Assembly: GCF_019090095.1 (NCBI RefSeq)
Contig: NZ_JAGQFP010000002.1
Location: forward strand, 1,674,001-1,738,000
Source of the DNA: Stutzerimonas stutzeri
GTDB taxonomy: Bacteria > Pseudomonadota > Gammaproteobacteria > Pseudomonadales > Pseudomonadaceae
Direction of reading: 5' to 3'
Length of the DNA: 64,000 nucleotides
Each line of letters opens with the position of its first letter. Positions within the stretch are counted from its first letter, which is position 1. The translations under genes were made by a program, and so were the position numbers. Shown one piece after another: positions 15,378 through 25,700 of the stretch. The notes under the pieces are model-generated. The model was not told the DNA's origin and ran no database searches. It saw only the letters and a list, made by a program, of their open reading frames with translations.

Positions 15378-16475
15378 GTGCTTCGACGTGCCTTGCCCTT
15401 CCTCGGTGTCATTGGCTTCGCCTTGCTTGCCGGTTGCAGCGATAGCGAACCTGAGCAACGCTCGACGCGTCCGGTGATGGTGGTCCAGCCCCAACCGGCG
15501 GGCGAGGCCTTCGAAAGCTATCCGGGTGAGGTGCACGCCCGTTACGAGCCCGAACTGGCGTTCCGGATCGCCGGCAAGGTTGCCGAGCGGCTGGTCGAAA
15601 CCGGTGATCGGGTGACCAAGGATCAACCGCTCGCACGGCTCGATCCCCAAGATGTACGACTGCAGCTCGAAGGTATTCGCGCCCAGGTTGCCGCCGCCGA
15701 GGCCAACCTGCGGGTCGCCCGTGCCGAGCATGAGCGCTACAAGACGCTGATGGATCGGCAGCTGGTCAGCCGGTCGCAGTTCGATGCATCGGAGAATGCC
15801 TACCGTTCCGCCCAGGCACGTTTGCAACAGGCACGCTCCGAATTCGATGTGGCAAGTAATCAGGTCGACTATGCGGTGCTGCGGGCGACTCGCGATGGTG
15901 TCATTGCTCAGCGTCGGATCGAGGTCGGTCAGGTGGTCGCCGCTGGGCAAACGGCATTCGTGCTGGCGGCCGATGGCGAGCGTGAAGTGGCGATCAACCT
16001 GCCCGAGCAAGGGCTGGAGCACCACTCGGTGGGCCAGAAGGTCTCGGTGGAAATCTGGTCGCAGCCGGGCAAGCAGTACTCCGGGCACATTCGCGAGCTG
16101 TCCCCGGCCGCCGAGCAGCAGTCGCGCACCTATTCGGCACGTGTCGCCTTCGATGAGGCTGACGTGCCTGCCGAACTGGGACAGAGCGCGTTGGTGTCGA
16201 TTCGCCGCAACGGCGAGGTGCCGTTGGCGGTACCACTCTCGGCCGTGACCGCCGAGCAGGGTCAGGCCTTCGTCTGGCGCGTGAAATCGGACGCCACGCT
16301 GGAGCGGGTCAAGGTGCGGACCGGGCCTTTCGGTGAAACCTGGGTCCCCATTCTCGAGGGTCTGCAGGCCGATGACTGGGTGGTGCTGGCCGGCGTGCAG
16401 CTGCTCCACGAGAACCAACCAGTGAGGGCCATCGATCGAGACAACCGTCCGGTCGTCCTGGCGGCGCAGGAGTAA
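15378..16475 (+). CDS. RND efflux periplasmic adaptor (membrane fusion lipoprotein)
   Basis: 365 aa. Signal peptide with lipobox LLAGC (Cys near residue 20), so probably a lipoprotein anchored in the inner membrane. Order: barrel/lipoyl half GEVHARYEPELAFRIAGKVAERLVETGDRVTKDQPLARLD (about 50-95), helical hairpin (about 95-165, rich in Ala/Gln/Arg), second lipoyl half RDGVIAQRRIEVGQVVAAGQ, then beta-barrel and membrane-proximal domains. It would bridge the RND pump to an outer-membrane channel such as an OprM/TolC homologue encoded elsewhere. The pump gene starts 6 bp after its stop. Confidence 0.93.
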   Translation: MLRRALPFLGVIGFALLAGCSDSEPEQRSTRPVMVVQPQPAGEAFESYPGEVHARYEPELAFRIAGKVAERLVETGDRVTKDQPLARLDPQDVRLQLEGIRAQVAAAEANLRVARAEHERYKTLMDRQLVSRSQFDASENAYRSAQARLQQARSEFDVASNQVDYAVLRATRDGVIAQRRIEVGQVVAAGQTAFVLAADGEREVAINLPEQGLEHHSVGQKVSVEIWSQPGKQYSGHIRELSPAAEQQSRTYSARVAFDEADVPAELGQSALVSIRRNGEVPLAVPLSAVTAEQGQAFVWRVKSDATLERVKVRTGPFGETWVPILEGLQADDWVVLAGVQLLHENQPVRAIDRDNRPVVLAAQE

Positions 16476-16480
16476 TCGCG

Positions 16481-19400
16481 ATGCGCTTCAACCTTTCCGC
16501 CTGGGCGCTGGGCAACCGGCAGATCGTTCTCTACCTGATGCTACTGATGGCGGCCGTTGGCGCGCTGTCGTACAGCAAGCTCGGCCAGAGCGAGGATCCG
16601 CCGTTCACGTTCAAGGCCATGGTGATCCAGACCCAGTGGCCTGGCGCCACCGCCGAGGAAGTCTCTCGGCAGGTCACCGAGCGCATCGAGAAAAAACTGA
16701 TGGAGACCGGCGAGTACGAGCGCATCGTCTCCTTCTCGCGGCCGGGCGAGTCCAACGTGACCTTCATGGCGCGCGACTCGATGCGTTCGGAACAGATTCC
16801 CGATCTCTGGTACCAGATTCGCAAAAAGATCGGCGACATTCGCCATACCTTGCCTGCGGATATCCAGGGCCCATTCTTCAACGACGAGTTCGGCACGACC
16901 TTCGGCAACATCTATGCGCTGACCGGGCAGGGTTTCGATTACGCGATCCTCAAGGATTATGCCGATCGCATCCAGTTGCAGCTGCAGCGGGTGAAAAACG
17001 TCGGCAAGGTCGAGTTGATCGGCCTGCAGGACGAGAAGATCTGGATCGAGCTGTCCAACGTCAAGCTGGCGGGGCTGGGCCTGCCGCTCGAAGCGGTACA
17101 GCAGGCGTTGGCGGCGCAGAACGCTGTGCTGTCGGCCGGCTTCGTCGAAACCCCCAGCGACCGCGTTCGGCTACGGGTCACCGGCAGTTTCGAGACGGTC
17201 AAGGAAATCCGCGATTTTCCGATCCGGGTGGCCGGTAGCACGTTCCGCGTCGGCGACGTGGCGGACGTCTATCGGGGCTTCAATGATCCGCCGGCACCGC
17301 GCATGCGCTTCATGGGCGAGCCGGCGATTGGCCTGGCCGTGTCGATGAAGGCGGGCGGTGACATCCTGGTGCTGGGCGAGGCGCTCCAGGCCGAGTTTTC
17401 CCGGTTGCAGGAGCAACTGCCGGCCGGCATGGAGCTGCGCAAGGTGTCCGACCAGCCGGCCGCGGTGAAGACGAGCGTCGGTGAGTTCGTGCGGGTGCTG
17501 GTCGAAGCGTTGGCGATCGTCTTGCTGGTGAGCTTCTTCTCGCTAGGCGTGCGCACCGGTCTCGTCGTCGCGCTGTCGATTCCGCTGGTGCTGGCGATGA
17601 CCTTCGCGACCATGCACTACCTCGATATCGGCCTGCACAAGATCTCGCTGGGCGCGCTGGTGCTGGCGCTCGGGCTGATGGTGGATGACGCGATCATCGC
17701 GGTGGAGATGATGGCGATCAAGATGGAGCAAGGTTTCGACCGGCTCAAGGCCGCCAGCTATGCCTGGACCAGTACCGCCTTTCCGATGCTCACCGGCACC
17801 TTGATCACGGCCGCCGGGTTTCTGCCGATCGCCACCGCACAGTCGAGCACGGGTGAATACACCCGTTCGATTTTCCAGGTGGTGACCATCGCGTTGATCG
17901 CCTCGTGGATCGCGGCGGTCATGTTCGTTCCGTTGCTCGGCGAGAAGCTGCTGCCCGATCTCGCCAAGCGCCACGCGCTGAAGCACGGCGGCAGCGAGCA
18001 AGGCCACGACCCCTATTCGACGCCGTTCTACCAGCGGGTTCGGCGTGTGATTCGCTGGTGCGTGCAGCGGCGCAAGACGGTCATCGTCCTGACGCTGCTG
18101 GCGTTCGTCGGCGCGGTCGGGCTGTTCCGCATCGTCCCCCAGCAGTTCTTTCCGGCCTCCGGGCGCCTGGAATTGATGGTCGATCTGAAGCTGACAGAGG
18201 GTGCCTCGCTCAAGGCCACCGAAGCCGAAGTGCACCGCCTCGAAGACATGCTCAAAGCGCGTGCGGGCATCGACAATTACGTGGCCTACGTCGGCAGTGG
18301 TTCACCACGCTTCTACCTGCCATTGGATCAGCAGTTACCGGCCACCAGCTTTGCCCAGTTCGTGGTGCTCGCCGACAGCATCGAGGAGCGTGAGGCGCTG
18401 CGCAGTTGGCTGATCGAGCGCTTGCAAGAGGACTTCCCGACGCTACGGGGCCGGGTCAGCCGCCTGGAAAACGGACCGCCCGTGGGCTATCCGGTGCAAT
18501 TCCGGGTCACCGGCGAACACATCGACATCGTGCGCAAGCTGGCCCGGGAGGTCGCGGCCAAGGTGCGCGAAAACCCCTACGTGGCGAACGTGCACCTGGA
18601 CTGGCAGGAGCCGAGCAAGGTCGTCTGGCTTAACGTGGATCAGGATCGGGCGCGGGCGCTGGGCGTGAGCACCACGGAGCTGTCCAATTTCCTCAGGCGC
18701 ACCTTTACCGGGGTTACCGCCGGGCAGTTTCGTGAAGACAACGAGCTGATCGAAATCCTGCTGCGCGGTACCTCGCGTGAGCGGGAAACCTTGTCGATGC
18801 TGCCGAGTCTGGCGATTCCTACCGCGAACGGGCGCAGCGTGCCGCTGTCGCAGGTTGCCACCCTGGAATACGGCTTCGAAGAAGGCGTGATCTGGCACCG
18901 TAATCGTCTGCCGACCGTGACGGTGCGCGCCGACATCTACGGCGACGAGCAACCCGCCTCGCTGGTGAAGCAGATCGAGCCGACGCTTCAGGACATTCGC
19001 AACGCGTTGCCCAGTGGTTACCTGCTGGAAGTCGGCGGGACGGTCGAGGATTCCAGCCGCGGCCAAGCCTCGGTCAATGCCGGGATGCCGCTGTTCGTCA
19101 TCGTGGTGGTCAGCTTGTTGATGCTCCAGCTCAAAAGCTTTTCGCGTTCGGCGATGGTGTTCCTTACCGCTCCGCTGGGGCTGATCGGCGTTGCGCTCTT
19201 TCTGCTGCTGCTCGGCAAGCCATTCGGCTTCGTGGCCATGCTCGGCACCATCGCGCTGTCGGGCATGATCATGCGCAACTCGGTGATTCTGGTGGATCAG
19301 ATCGAGCAGGACATCGCTGCCGGACAGGATCGCTTCAACGCCATCATCGACGCCACGGTTCGCCGTTTCCGGCCCATCGTGCTGACCGCTCTGGCGTCGG

Positions 19401-19549
19401 TGCTGGCGATGATTCCCCTGTCGCGCAGTGTGTTCTTCGGGCCGATGGCGGTCGCGATCATGGGGGGGTTGATCGTCGCTACGGCGCTCACACTTCTTTT
19501 CCTGCCGGCGCTGTACGCGGCCTGGTTCCGGGTCAAGGAAACGCGCTGA
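16481..19549 (+). CDS. RND efflux transporter permease
   Basis: 1022 aa, typical of HAE1-like RND pumps. A first helix at about 15-32 is followed by a large periplasmic loop, helices 2-6 starting near residue 330, a second loop (about 555-860) and the last helices. TM4 holds the paired proton-relay aspartates in GLMVDDAIIAVEMM (about 405-418), which drive substrate export with proton influx. No outer-membrane factor gene follows, so the system borrows one. Substrates cannot be read from sequence; the PSxLGQSEDPPFTFKAM-like N terminus resembles two-component pumps controlled by TetR regulators in Pseudomonas. Confidence 0.94.
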   Translation: MRFNLSAWALGNRQIVLYLMLLMAAVGALSYSKLGQSEDPPFTFKAMVIQTQWPGATAEEVSRQVTERIEKKLMETGEYERIVSFSRPGESNVTFMARDSMRSEQIPDLWYQIRKKIGDIRHTLPADIQGPFFNDEFGTTFGNIYALTGQGFDYAILKDYADRIQLQLQRVKNVGKVELIGLQDEKIWIELSNVKLAGLGLPLEAVQQALAAQNAVLSAGFVETPSDRVRLRVTGSFETVKEIRDFPIRVAGSTFRVGDVADVYRGFNDPPAPRMRFMGEPAIGLAVSMKAGGDILVLGEALQAEFSRLQEQLPAGMELRKVSDQPAAVKTSVGEFVRVLVEALAIVLLVSFFSLGVRTGLVVALSIPLVLAMTFATMHYLDIGLHKISLGALVLALGLMVDDAIIAVEMMAIKMEQGFDRLKAASYAWTSTAFPMLTGTLITAAGFLPIATAQSSTGEYTRSIFQVVTIALIASWIAAVMFVPLLGEKLLPDLAKRHALKHGGSEQGHDPYSTPFYQRVRRVIRWCVQRRKTVIVLTLLAFVGAVGLFRIVPQQFFPASGRLELMVDLKLTEGASLKATEAEVHRLEDMLKARAGIDNYVAYVGSGSPRFYLPLDQQLPATSFAQFVVLADSIEEREALRSWLIERLQEDFPTLRGRVSRLENGPPVGYPVQFRVTGEHIDIVRKLAREVAAKVRENPYVANVHLDWQEPSKVVWLNVDQDRARALGVSTTELSNFLRRTFTGVTAGQFREDNELIEILLRGTSRERETLSMLPSLAIPTANGRSVPLSQVATLEYGFEEGVIWHRNRLPTVTVRADIYGDEQPASLVKQIEPTLQDIRNALPSGYLLEVGGTVEDSSRGQASVNAGMPLFVIVVVSLLMLQLKSFSRSAMVFLTAPLGLIGVALFLLLLGKPFGFVAMLGTIALSGMIMRNSVILVDQIEQDIAAGQDRFNAIIDATVRRFRPIVLTALASVLAMIPLSRSVFFGPMAVAIMGGLIVATALTLLFLPALYAAWFRVKETR

Positions 19550-19576
19550 GGTGGCAGTGGGGACGCCGGCGTCGCC

Positions 19577-20137
19577 CTAGATGCCGGCGGCTTGCAACAA
19601 CTGCTCGGCTGCCGCCTTGGCCAGCAACGCCTGATCGCCAGGGCCTTCGATGTGCGCCATGCTCAGCGCCCCTTCGATAAGAAACTGCAGTTGCCGGGCC
19701 AACTGCTCCGGCTGCGCGGCATCGAGTGCTTCCAACAGCTCACGCACATGCGTCTGAAACTGCGCCTTGTAGGCGGCTGAGCGCTGATGGATTGGGTGGT
19801 CGCGGTCATGGTATTCGGCCGCGGCATTGATGAACAGGCAGCCGCAGAACGCATTCGGGCTGTGAATCATATCGTTCAGGCCGTCGAAAATACTCAGCAG
19901 CGCCTTGCGCGGCGGCAGCTTCTCGCGCGCCGCGCGCAGCCTTGTCAGCATCGGCTGCTGGCGGGCATCCAGCACGGCGAGAATCAGCTCTTCCTTCGAT
20001 TTGAAGTGCTTGTACAGCGTCATCTTGGCTACGCCGGATTCGCTGAGAATCCGGTCGATACCCGTGGCGTGATAACCCTCTGTGTAGAACAGCCGCTCGG
20101 CGGTACCGAGTAGCAGGTCGCGCTTGTTCGTAGCCAT
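19577..20137 (-). CDS. TetR/AcrR family regulator
   Basis: 186 aa from ATG 20137 (AAGGAGA seven bases upstream). HTH domain: KRDLLLGTAERLFYTEGYHATGIDRILSESGVAKMTLYKHFKSKEELI, residues about 4-51. The C-terminal ligand domain has CGCLF in NAFCGCLFINAAAEYHD near residue 95, a CGC(L/P)F-type motif known in TetR proteins close to AcuR/NemR-type regulators. These respond to electrophiles in some cases, so the cysteines may be sensor residues (inference). Divergent from the GST operon with a clean palindromic operator between. Confidence 0.92.
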   Translation of the reverse strand: MATNKRDLLLGTAERLFYTEGYHATGIDRILSESGVAKMTLYKHFKSKEELILAVLDARQQPMLTRLRAAREKLPPRKALLSIFDGLNDMIHSPNAFCGCLFINAAAEYHDRDHPIHQRSAAYKAQFQTHVRELLEALDAAQPEQLARQLQFLIEGALSMAHIEGPGDQALLAKAAAEQLLQAAGI

Positions 20138-20222
20138 GTAGGTCTCCTTCGACGGCCAATTATGCGGGAGCGATTCCGTTCCCTCCAATCACGTCTCGGC
20201 GAAAGTCGCGCTTGCAGTGTAC

Positions 20223-20236
20223 AGACAGGTCTGTCT
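20223..20236. promoter_or_regulatory. TetR-type operator upstream of the GST operon
   Basis: AGACAG-GT-CTGTCT is a perfect 6+6 palindrome. Sequences of the TAGACN..NGTCTA type are the usual operators of NemR/AcuR-like TetR regulators. It lies between the divergent TetR gene and the GST gene, 51 bp before the GST start. Confidence 0.78.
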
Positions 20237-20287
20237 ATTATCCAGTCGTGCCTCCGCACAGCCATCCATCCTTCAAGGAGCGACACG

Positions 20288-20887
20288 ATGAAACTCTATG
20301 ACCTGACCCTTTCCGGCAATTGCTACAAGGCGCGCCTGTTTCTCGGCCTGATCGGCCAGCCGGTGGCGCTGGTTCCGGTAGACCTGTTGAAGGGCGAGCA
20401 CAAGCAGCCGCCGTTTCTCAGCCTCAATCCGCGCGGGCAAGTGCCGGTTCTGGAGGATGGGGATGTCCGGGTCGTGGACTCGCAAGCCATCCTGGTCTAT
20501 CTGGCCCGGCGCTACGCCGACGAAGCCTGGTTTCCGCTCGATGCGCCGACCCAGGCGGCTGTGGTCGGCTGGTTGAGTTTCGCCGCCAACGAGATGCATC
20601 ACGGTCCAGCCACGGCGCGCGTGGGGCGCTTGTTCGGCCGGCCGATCGACGAAGCCCTGGCCTCGAGCCGCGCACTGGCGGCGATGCAACTGCTCGAGCA
20701 GCATCTGGCCGAACACACCTGGCTGGCCGGAACGGCCACCCCGACGATCGCCGACATCGCGGTATACCCCTATGCAGGATTGGCCGGCGAGGGCGGTATC
20801 GACCTCGCGCCGTATCCCGCCGTACGGGCGTGGTGCTCGCGCATTCGTGAGTTGCCCGGTTACCTCGCCATGCTCGGCCTGGAATAG
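20288..20887 (+). CDS. glutathione S-transferase family protein
   Basis: 199 aa. N-terminal thioredoxin-like GSH-binding domain: MKLYDLTLSGNCYKARLFL, LNPRGQVPVLEDGD with the cis-proline, and VVDSQAILVYLARRY with the Ser that contacts the glutathione gamma-glutamyl group. The C-terminal helical domain has the N-capping motif PTIADIAVYPY (residues about 157-167). Conjugates electrophiles to glutathione in the cytosol. First gene of a three-gene unit (gaps of 11 and 3 bp) apparently controlled by the divergent TetR regulator. Confidence 0.93.
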   Translation: MKLYDLTLSGNCYKARLFLGLIGQPVALVPVDLLKGEHKQPPFLSLNPRGQVPVLEDGDVRVVDSQAILVYLARRYADEAWFPLDAPTQAAVVGWLSFAANEMHHGPATARVGRLFGRPIDEALASSRALAAMQLLEQHLAEHTWLAGTATPTIADIAVYPYAGLAGEGGIDLAPYPAVRAWCSRIRELPGYLAMLGLE

Positions 20888-20898
20888 GAGGCGACGCG

Positions 20899-21828
20899 AT
20901 GAGCAGCCCCTTCCATACGGGTGAGCGGTGGGTTCAGCGCCGCGCCGGCGTGCGCGATAAGGCTGAACAACTCGGCAGTCGGGCGATTCGCTCGTTCATG
21001 CCCGAGCAGCATCGTGAATTCTTCGCGCAGTTACCGGCCTTGCTGGTCGCTGCGGTGGACGGCGAGGGGCAGCCGCATGCTTCGATCCTCTGGGGGACGG
21101 CCGGGTTCGTCTGGTCGCCGCATCCGGTCCTGCTCTGCGTAGGCGCGACCGCGCAGGACGACGATCCGGTCGCGCCCTGGCTGCGCTTGGATGCCAGGGT
21201 TGGCTTGCTGGGCCTGGAGTGGCCGACTCGTCGGCGCAACCGGATCAACGGTCGCATCCTCGAATGCGACCGGCAGGGGTTCGGCATCGCGGTGGCGCAA
21301 TCCTTCGGCAACTGCCCCAGGTACATCCAGGCGCGAAGTTGGCAGCCGATCCGTCGTCTTCCTGGGTTGATGCTCGAAGGTGATGGCGTGGACAGCGAGT
21401 GGTTGGCGCTGGTGGAGCAGGCGGACACCTTGTTCATCGCCAGCCAGAGCAGCGACACCCAGGGTGGAGGCGTGGACATCTCGCACCGCGGCGGACCGAC
21501 CGGTTTCGTCGAGATCGGCCGGGACGGGCGGCTCTGGCTGCCCGACTACAGCGGTAATCGGTTGTTCAACACGCTGGGCAACCTGGTTCGCGAGCCCCGT
21601 TGCGGGTTGCTGTTCATCGATTTCGCCAGCGGTGACCTGCTTCAACTCCAGGCGCGGGCCGAGCTGATCTGGCCGGAGCAGTACGCCGCGTCGGGTATCA
21701 CTGCGCCGCCCGGTGCCGAGCGCATGCTGGCATTGACACCGGGGCGCTGGGTTTTGCGGCGCGCACGTCTGCCCCTGGCTTTCAGCGCGCCCGAGCTATC
21801 GCCGTTCCTTCCGGGAACAGGAGTGTGA
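20899..21828 (+). CDS. pyridoxamine 5'-phosphate oxidase-like flavin split-barrel protein
   Basis: 309 aa. LLVAAVDGEGQPHASILWGTAGFV at about 50-72 is the flavin split-barrel opening. A second copy of the same topology occurs near residue 195 (GGPTGFVEIGRDGRLWLPDYSGNRLFNTLGNL), followed by RCGLLFIDFASGD. Proteins of this length belong to the PNPOx-like group; FMN use is likely but the reaction is unknown. It is translated 11 bp after the GST gene, which hints at detoxification of an electrophile or quinone (inference). Confidence 0.82.
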   Translation: MSSPFHTGERWVQRRAGVRDKAEQLGSRAIRSFMPEQHREFFAQLPALLVAAVDGEGQPHASILWGTAGFVWSPHPVLLCVGATAQDDDPVAPWLRLDARVGLLGLEWPTRRRNRINGRILECDRQGFGIAVAQSFGNCPRYIQARSWQPIRRLPGLMLEGDGVDSEWLALVEQADTLFIASQSSDTQGGGVDISHRGGPTGFVEIGRDGRLWLPDYSGNRLFNTLGNLVREPRCGLLFIDFASGDLLQLQARAELIWPEQYAASGITAPPGAERMLALTPGRWVLRRARLPLAFSAPELSPFLPGTGV

Positions 21829-21831
21829 GCC

Positions 21832-22578
21832 ATGCGTCGCATGAGTGTGATCGGCATCCTGCTGAGTGTGTTGGCGGCAAGCGTGCACGCCGCGGAGCTG
21901 CGCTTCAGTCTGGTTCGCACCGGGCAGACTGCGTCCAGCGGCGAGTTCGCCTGGCGCGATGGCGATTGGGTCGAGCCGGCCACGGTCAACCATGTCGCGC
22001 TGCTGATCGAGCATCGTGGCAGCCGGTTGCTGTTCGGTACGGGCCTGGGTCGCCAGATCGACGCGCAGCTCGATAGCGAAATTCCGTGGCGAAAGAAGCG
22101 CTACACCGCCGTGCGCCCGGTACGCGATCAACTGAACGATGACCTCAAGGTCGACCGGCTGGTGCTCGGCTGCGCCCGTTGGGAATATGCCTCCGGGCTG
22201 GTGGATTTTGCCGACCTGCCGGTACTGGCCAGTCCGGAAAGCATCCACTATGCCCAGACGGCCACGCCGCCAGCGGTCCTGCCGGTGCAGTTCGCTCATG
22301 GCGTGAAATGGCAGCCGCTGCGCTTTGACCGCCAGCCGCGCTACGGCTTCGAGGAAAGTCTCGACCTGTTCGGCGACGGCCGCATGATCCTGGTGAAGCT
22401 GCCAGGGCACGGTGCGCTGGGGTTGTTCCTTACGCTGGACGATGGCCGCCGCTTCTTCTTCCGCGGAGACGCCGCGGGTACGCAGCCTGACGCACCGATT
22501 TTGCCCGTCGATGTGCTGCCGTTGCAGGACAGCGGGCTGCAAGCACGACTCGGCTTTTACCCGCGCTGGATCGAGTGA
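21832..22578 (+). CDS. exported metallo-beta-lactamase-fold protein lacking the metal-binding motif
   Basis: 248 aa with a signal peptide (MRRMSVIGILLSVLAASVHAA). The fold is suggested by VNHVALLIEHRGSRLLFGTGLGRQI (the strand pair that leads to the DTG in real MBL enzymes) and by KLPGHGALGLFLTLDDGRRFFFRGDAA (the PGH...GD motifs). Where the HxHxDH ligands should be, the protein reads LVLGCARWEYASGLVDF, so most zinc ligands are absent. It is probably not a hydrolase of the usual kind. Last gene of the GST unit, 3 bp after the preceding stop. Confidence 0.72.
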   Translation: MRRMSVIGILLSVLAASVHAAELRFSLVRTGQTASSGEFAWRDGDWVEPATVNHVALLIEHRGSRLLFGTGLGRQIDAQLDSEIPWRKKRYTAVRPVRDQLNDDLKVDRLVLGCARWEYASGLVDFADLPVLASPESIHYAQTATPPAVLPVQFAHGVKWQPLRFDRQPRYGFEESLDLFGDGRMILVKLPGHGALGLFLTLDDGRRFFFRGDAAGTQPDAPILPVDVLPLQDSGLQARLGFYPRWIE

Positions 22579-22720
22579 GCTAGACGGCGGCGGCTCGTTT
22601 GCGCGGGTCGTTGCCGGACGGCGAATTCATGCTCTCCGTTCGTCCGCTCGGGAAGGCTTAACGAAGCGCCACCCGCTAAGCTTAAGCCTGTAATTTCCCA
22701 AGGAAGCCAGGCCGGAAAAG

Positions 22721-25700
22721 ATGGGCGCAGTATGGCAGACCGATTCATCCCGGGCGGGTGACAGCAAACGCGTGTCACGCACCAACAAACCCGGTAAACA
22801 ACCCACGCACGGCAGCCGACTGGCGCGCCGCATGGGCGTGTTGCTGGGTGTTTCCCTGCTCGCCGGGGGTGGTTATGCCGCCTGGCATGAGATGCACACC
22901 TCCAAGCTGCAGGCGCTGTGGCTAAGCCGTTACGCGGAGAAGCTCGACTATCAGCTCGAGGCCGGCGCAAGCGACAGCATCCGGTTTCCCGAAGCTGGGC
23001 CCTTCGATCGTCGGCTGGGCTACTCAGCCTTGCCGACCTTCGTCGAGCGGCTGACCGAGCGTGGCTTCGATGTACAGCAGCAGGTGCGCTTCTCGCCGGC
23101 GTTGCAGCGCTACGTCAGTCATGGCTTCTTCGTGCCTTACCCGGAAAAATCCCAGGCCGGTCTGACCATCGATGACTGCCGCGGGGAGCCGCTGTACGCC
23201 AACAGTTATCCGCACCAGTACTACGAGTCGTTCGATGACGTGCCGCCGATCATCGCGATGAGCCTGCTCTTCATCGAGGACCGCGGCTTGCTCAATGCCG
23301 ACCGTCCGCGCGCCAACCCGGCGGTGGATTGGCCGCGTTTCACCATGGCCGCGATCAGCCAGGTGGAGAAACAGTTGGGGCTGCCGGTGCAGGCCGCAGG
23401 CGGTAGCACCCTCGCGACCCAGGTGGAGAAATACCGGCACTCGCCCGAGGGCCGGACCGGAAGTGCCGAAGAAAAGATCCGACAGATGGTGTCGGCGAGC
23501 GTGCGCACCTACCGCGAAGGTCGCCAGACACTGGCTACCCGCAAGCGGATCGTCCGTGACTATCTCAACAGCGTGCCGCTGTCAGCGGCGTACGGGCATG
23601 GTGAAGTGCACGGGATCGCCGATGGGTTACGCCTCTGGTTTGGCGCCGACTTCGCCGAGGTCAACCGCCTGCTCGACTCGCGCCGCAACGCCGGCACCCG
23701 CTACGAGGACCAGGGTCTGGCGTTACGCCAGGTGCTTTCATTGTTGATTGCCCAGCGGCGGCCGTCCTACTACCTGGGCGCCGGACGTGCCGACATGGCC
23801 GAACTGACGGACAGCCACATCCGCCTGTTGGCCAACGGTGGCGTGATCGGCACGCGACTGCGCAATGCGGCGCTGCAGCAGAAAGTCGTCTTTCGCGATT
23901 TGCGCAGCGAGCCGGGGATTCGCGAGGTGCCGTCGAGCAAGGGCATCACCGCGGCGCGTATGCGCCTGAGCAGTTTGCTCGGCGTCTCGCTGTACCAGCT
24001 CGACCGGCTCGACTTGGCGGCTACCACGCCACTGCACGGCGAATTGCAGACCAAGGTCACCGAATACTTGCACCGCTTGGCGGAGCCGGGCTTTGCCGGC
24101 CAGGTCGGGCTGTTCGGCGAGCGCATGCTGTCGCCGGAGCGCACTGGCGATGTGCGCTACAGCTTCACCTTGTTCGAGCGCGGCGAGCAGGGCTTCCGTG
24201 TACGGGTGCAGACCGACAATACCAACCAACCCTTCGATATCAACGAAGGCAGCAAGCTGGAGCTGGGCTCGACCGCCAAGCTGCGCGTGCTGACCACCTA
24301 CCTGGAGATCATCGCCGAGCTGCACGACCGCTACGCGCAAAGCGATGTCGCCACGCTGCGCAAGGCAGAGGCCGTCGATTCGCTGACGCGCTGGGCGCTG
24401 GGTTATCTGATCCAGCATGACGATCGCAATCTTCCGGCCATGCTCGACGCAGCGCTTGAACGGCGCTACTCGGCGAACCCGAACGAGCGCTTCTTTACCG
24501 GTGCCGGCATGCACCATTTCGGCAACTTTCGCCATCAGGACGACGGCCGTCTGCCGACCATGCGCGAGGCCTTGCAGGAGTCGATCAACCTGCCATTCGT
24601 GAGGCTGATGCGCGACCTGGTGAGCTACAGCACCTACCAGACCTCCAACGGCGCCGAGTTGTTGAAGAGCGATGACAACCCGGAGCGCCGCGAGTACCTG
24701 CGGCGGTTTGCCGATCGCGAAGGGTCGGTGTTCCTACAGCGCTTCTGGAAGAAATACCGTGGCAAGAGCGCCGATGAACGCATCGAAGCGTTGCTCGATG
24801 GCATGCGGCCAACGCCGCGGCGGCTGGCCGCCGTGCATCGCTATCTGGTGCCGGACGCCGATCGCGCCACGTTCGACCGCTTTCTGACCACGCGCCTGCC
24901 CGGCAGCGACCTCAGCGAGAAGGACCTCGACGCGCTTTATACCCGCTACGCGCCCGGCAGCTACAGCTTGCCCGATCAGGGTTACATTGCCCGCGTTCAT
25001 CCACTGGACCTCTGGCTGCTGGGCTATCTGATCAAGCACCCGGACGCCGGTATAACCGAGGTGATCGACGCGAGCACCGCCGAACGCCAGGAAGTCTACG
25101 GTTGGTTGTTCCGCAGCCGCTACAAGAGTGCCCGCGACAGCCGTATTCGGATCATGCTCGAAGTCGAGGCCTTTACCGATATTCATCGCCGATGGCAGCG
25201 CCTTGGGTATCCCTTCGACCACCTGGTTCCGTCACTGGCCACCGCGCTGGGCAGCTCCGGTGATCGCCCGGCAGCCCTGGCCGAGCTGATGGGCATCATC
25301 GTCAACGACGGCGTTCGCCTGCCCAGCGTGCGCATCGACAGCCTGCATTTCGCCAATGCCACACCGTATGAGACGCGCGTGGGAATCCGGCCGGACGCCG
25401 GCGTTCGGGTGCTGCACGCCGAGGTTGCGGCCGCCCTTCGCGATGCGCTGGCCACGGTGGTGGAAGGGGGTACGGCACGTCGTCTGCACGGCAGCTTCCT
25501 GCAGGCCAGCGGCGAGCCGCTACGGGTCGGTGGCAAGACCGGCACGGGCGACAACCGTATCCAGACGGTGGGCGCCGGAGGGCGGCTGATCAGCTCGCTG
25601 GCGCTGAACCGGACCGCGACCTTCGTCTTCTACCTAGGACCGAACCATTTCGGAACGTTGACGGCCTACGTGCCAGGGCAGGGCGCCGACAGTTTCCGCT

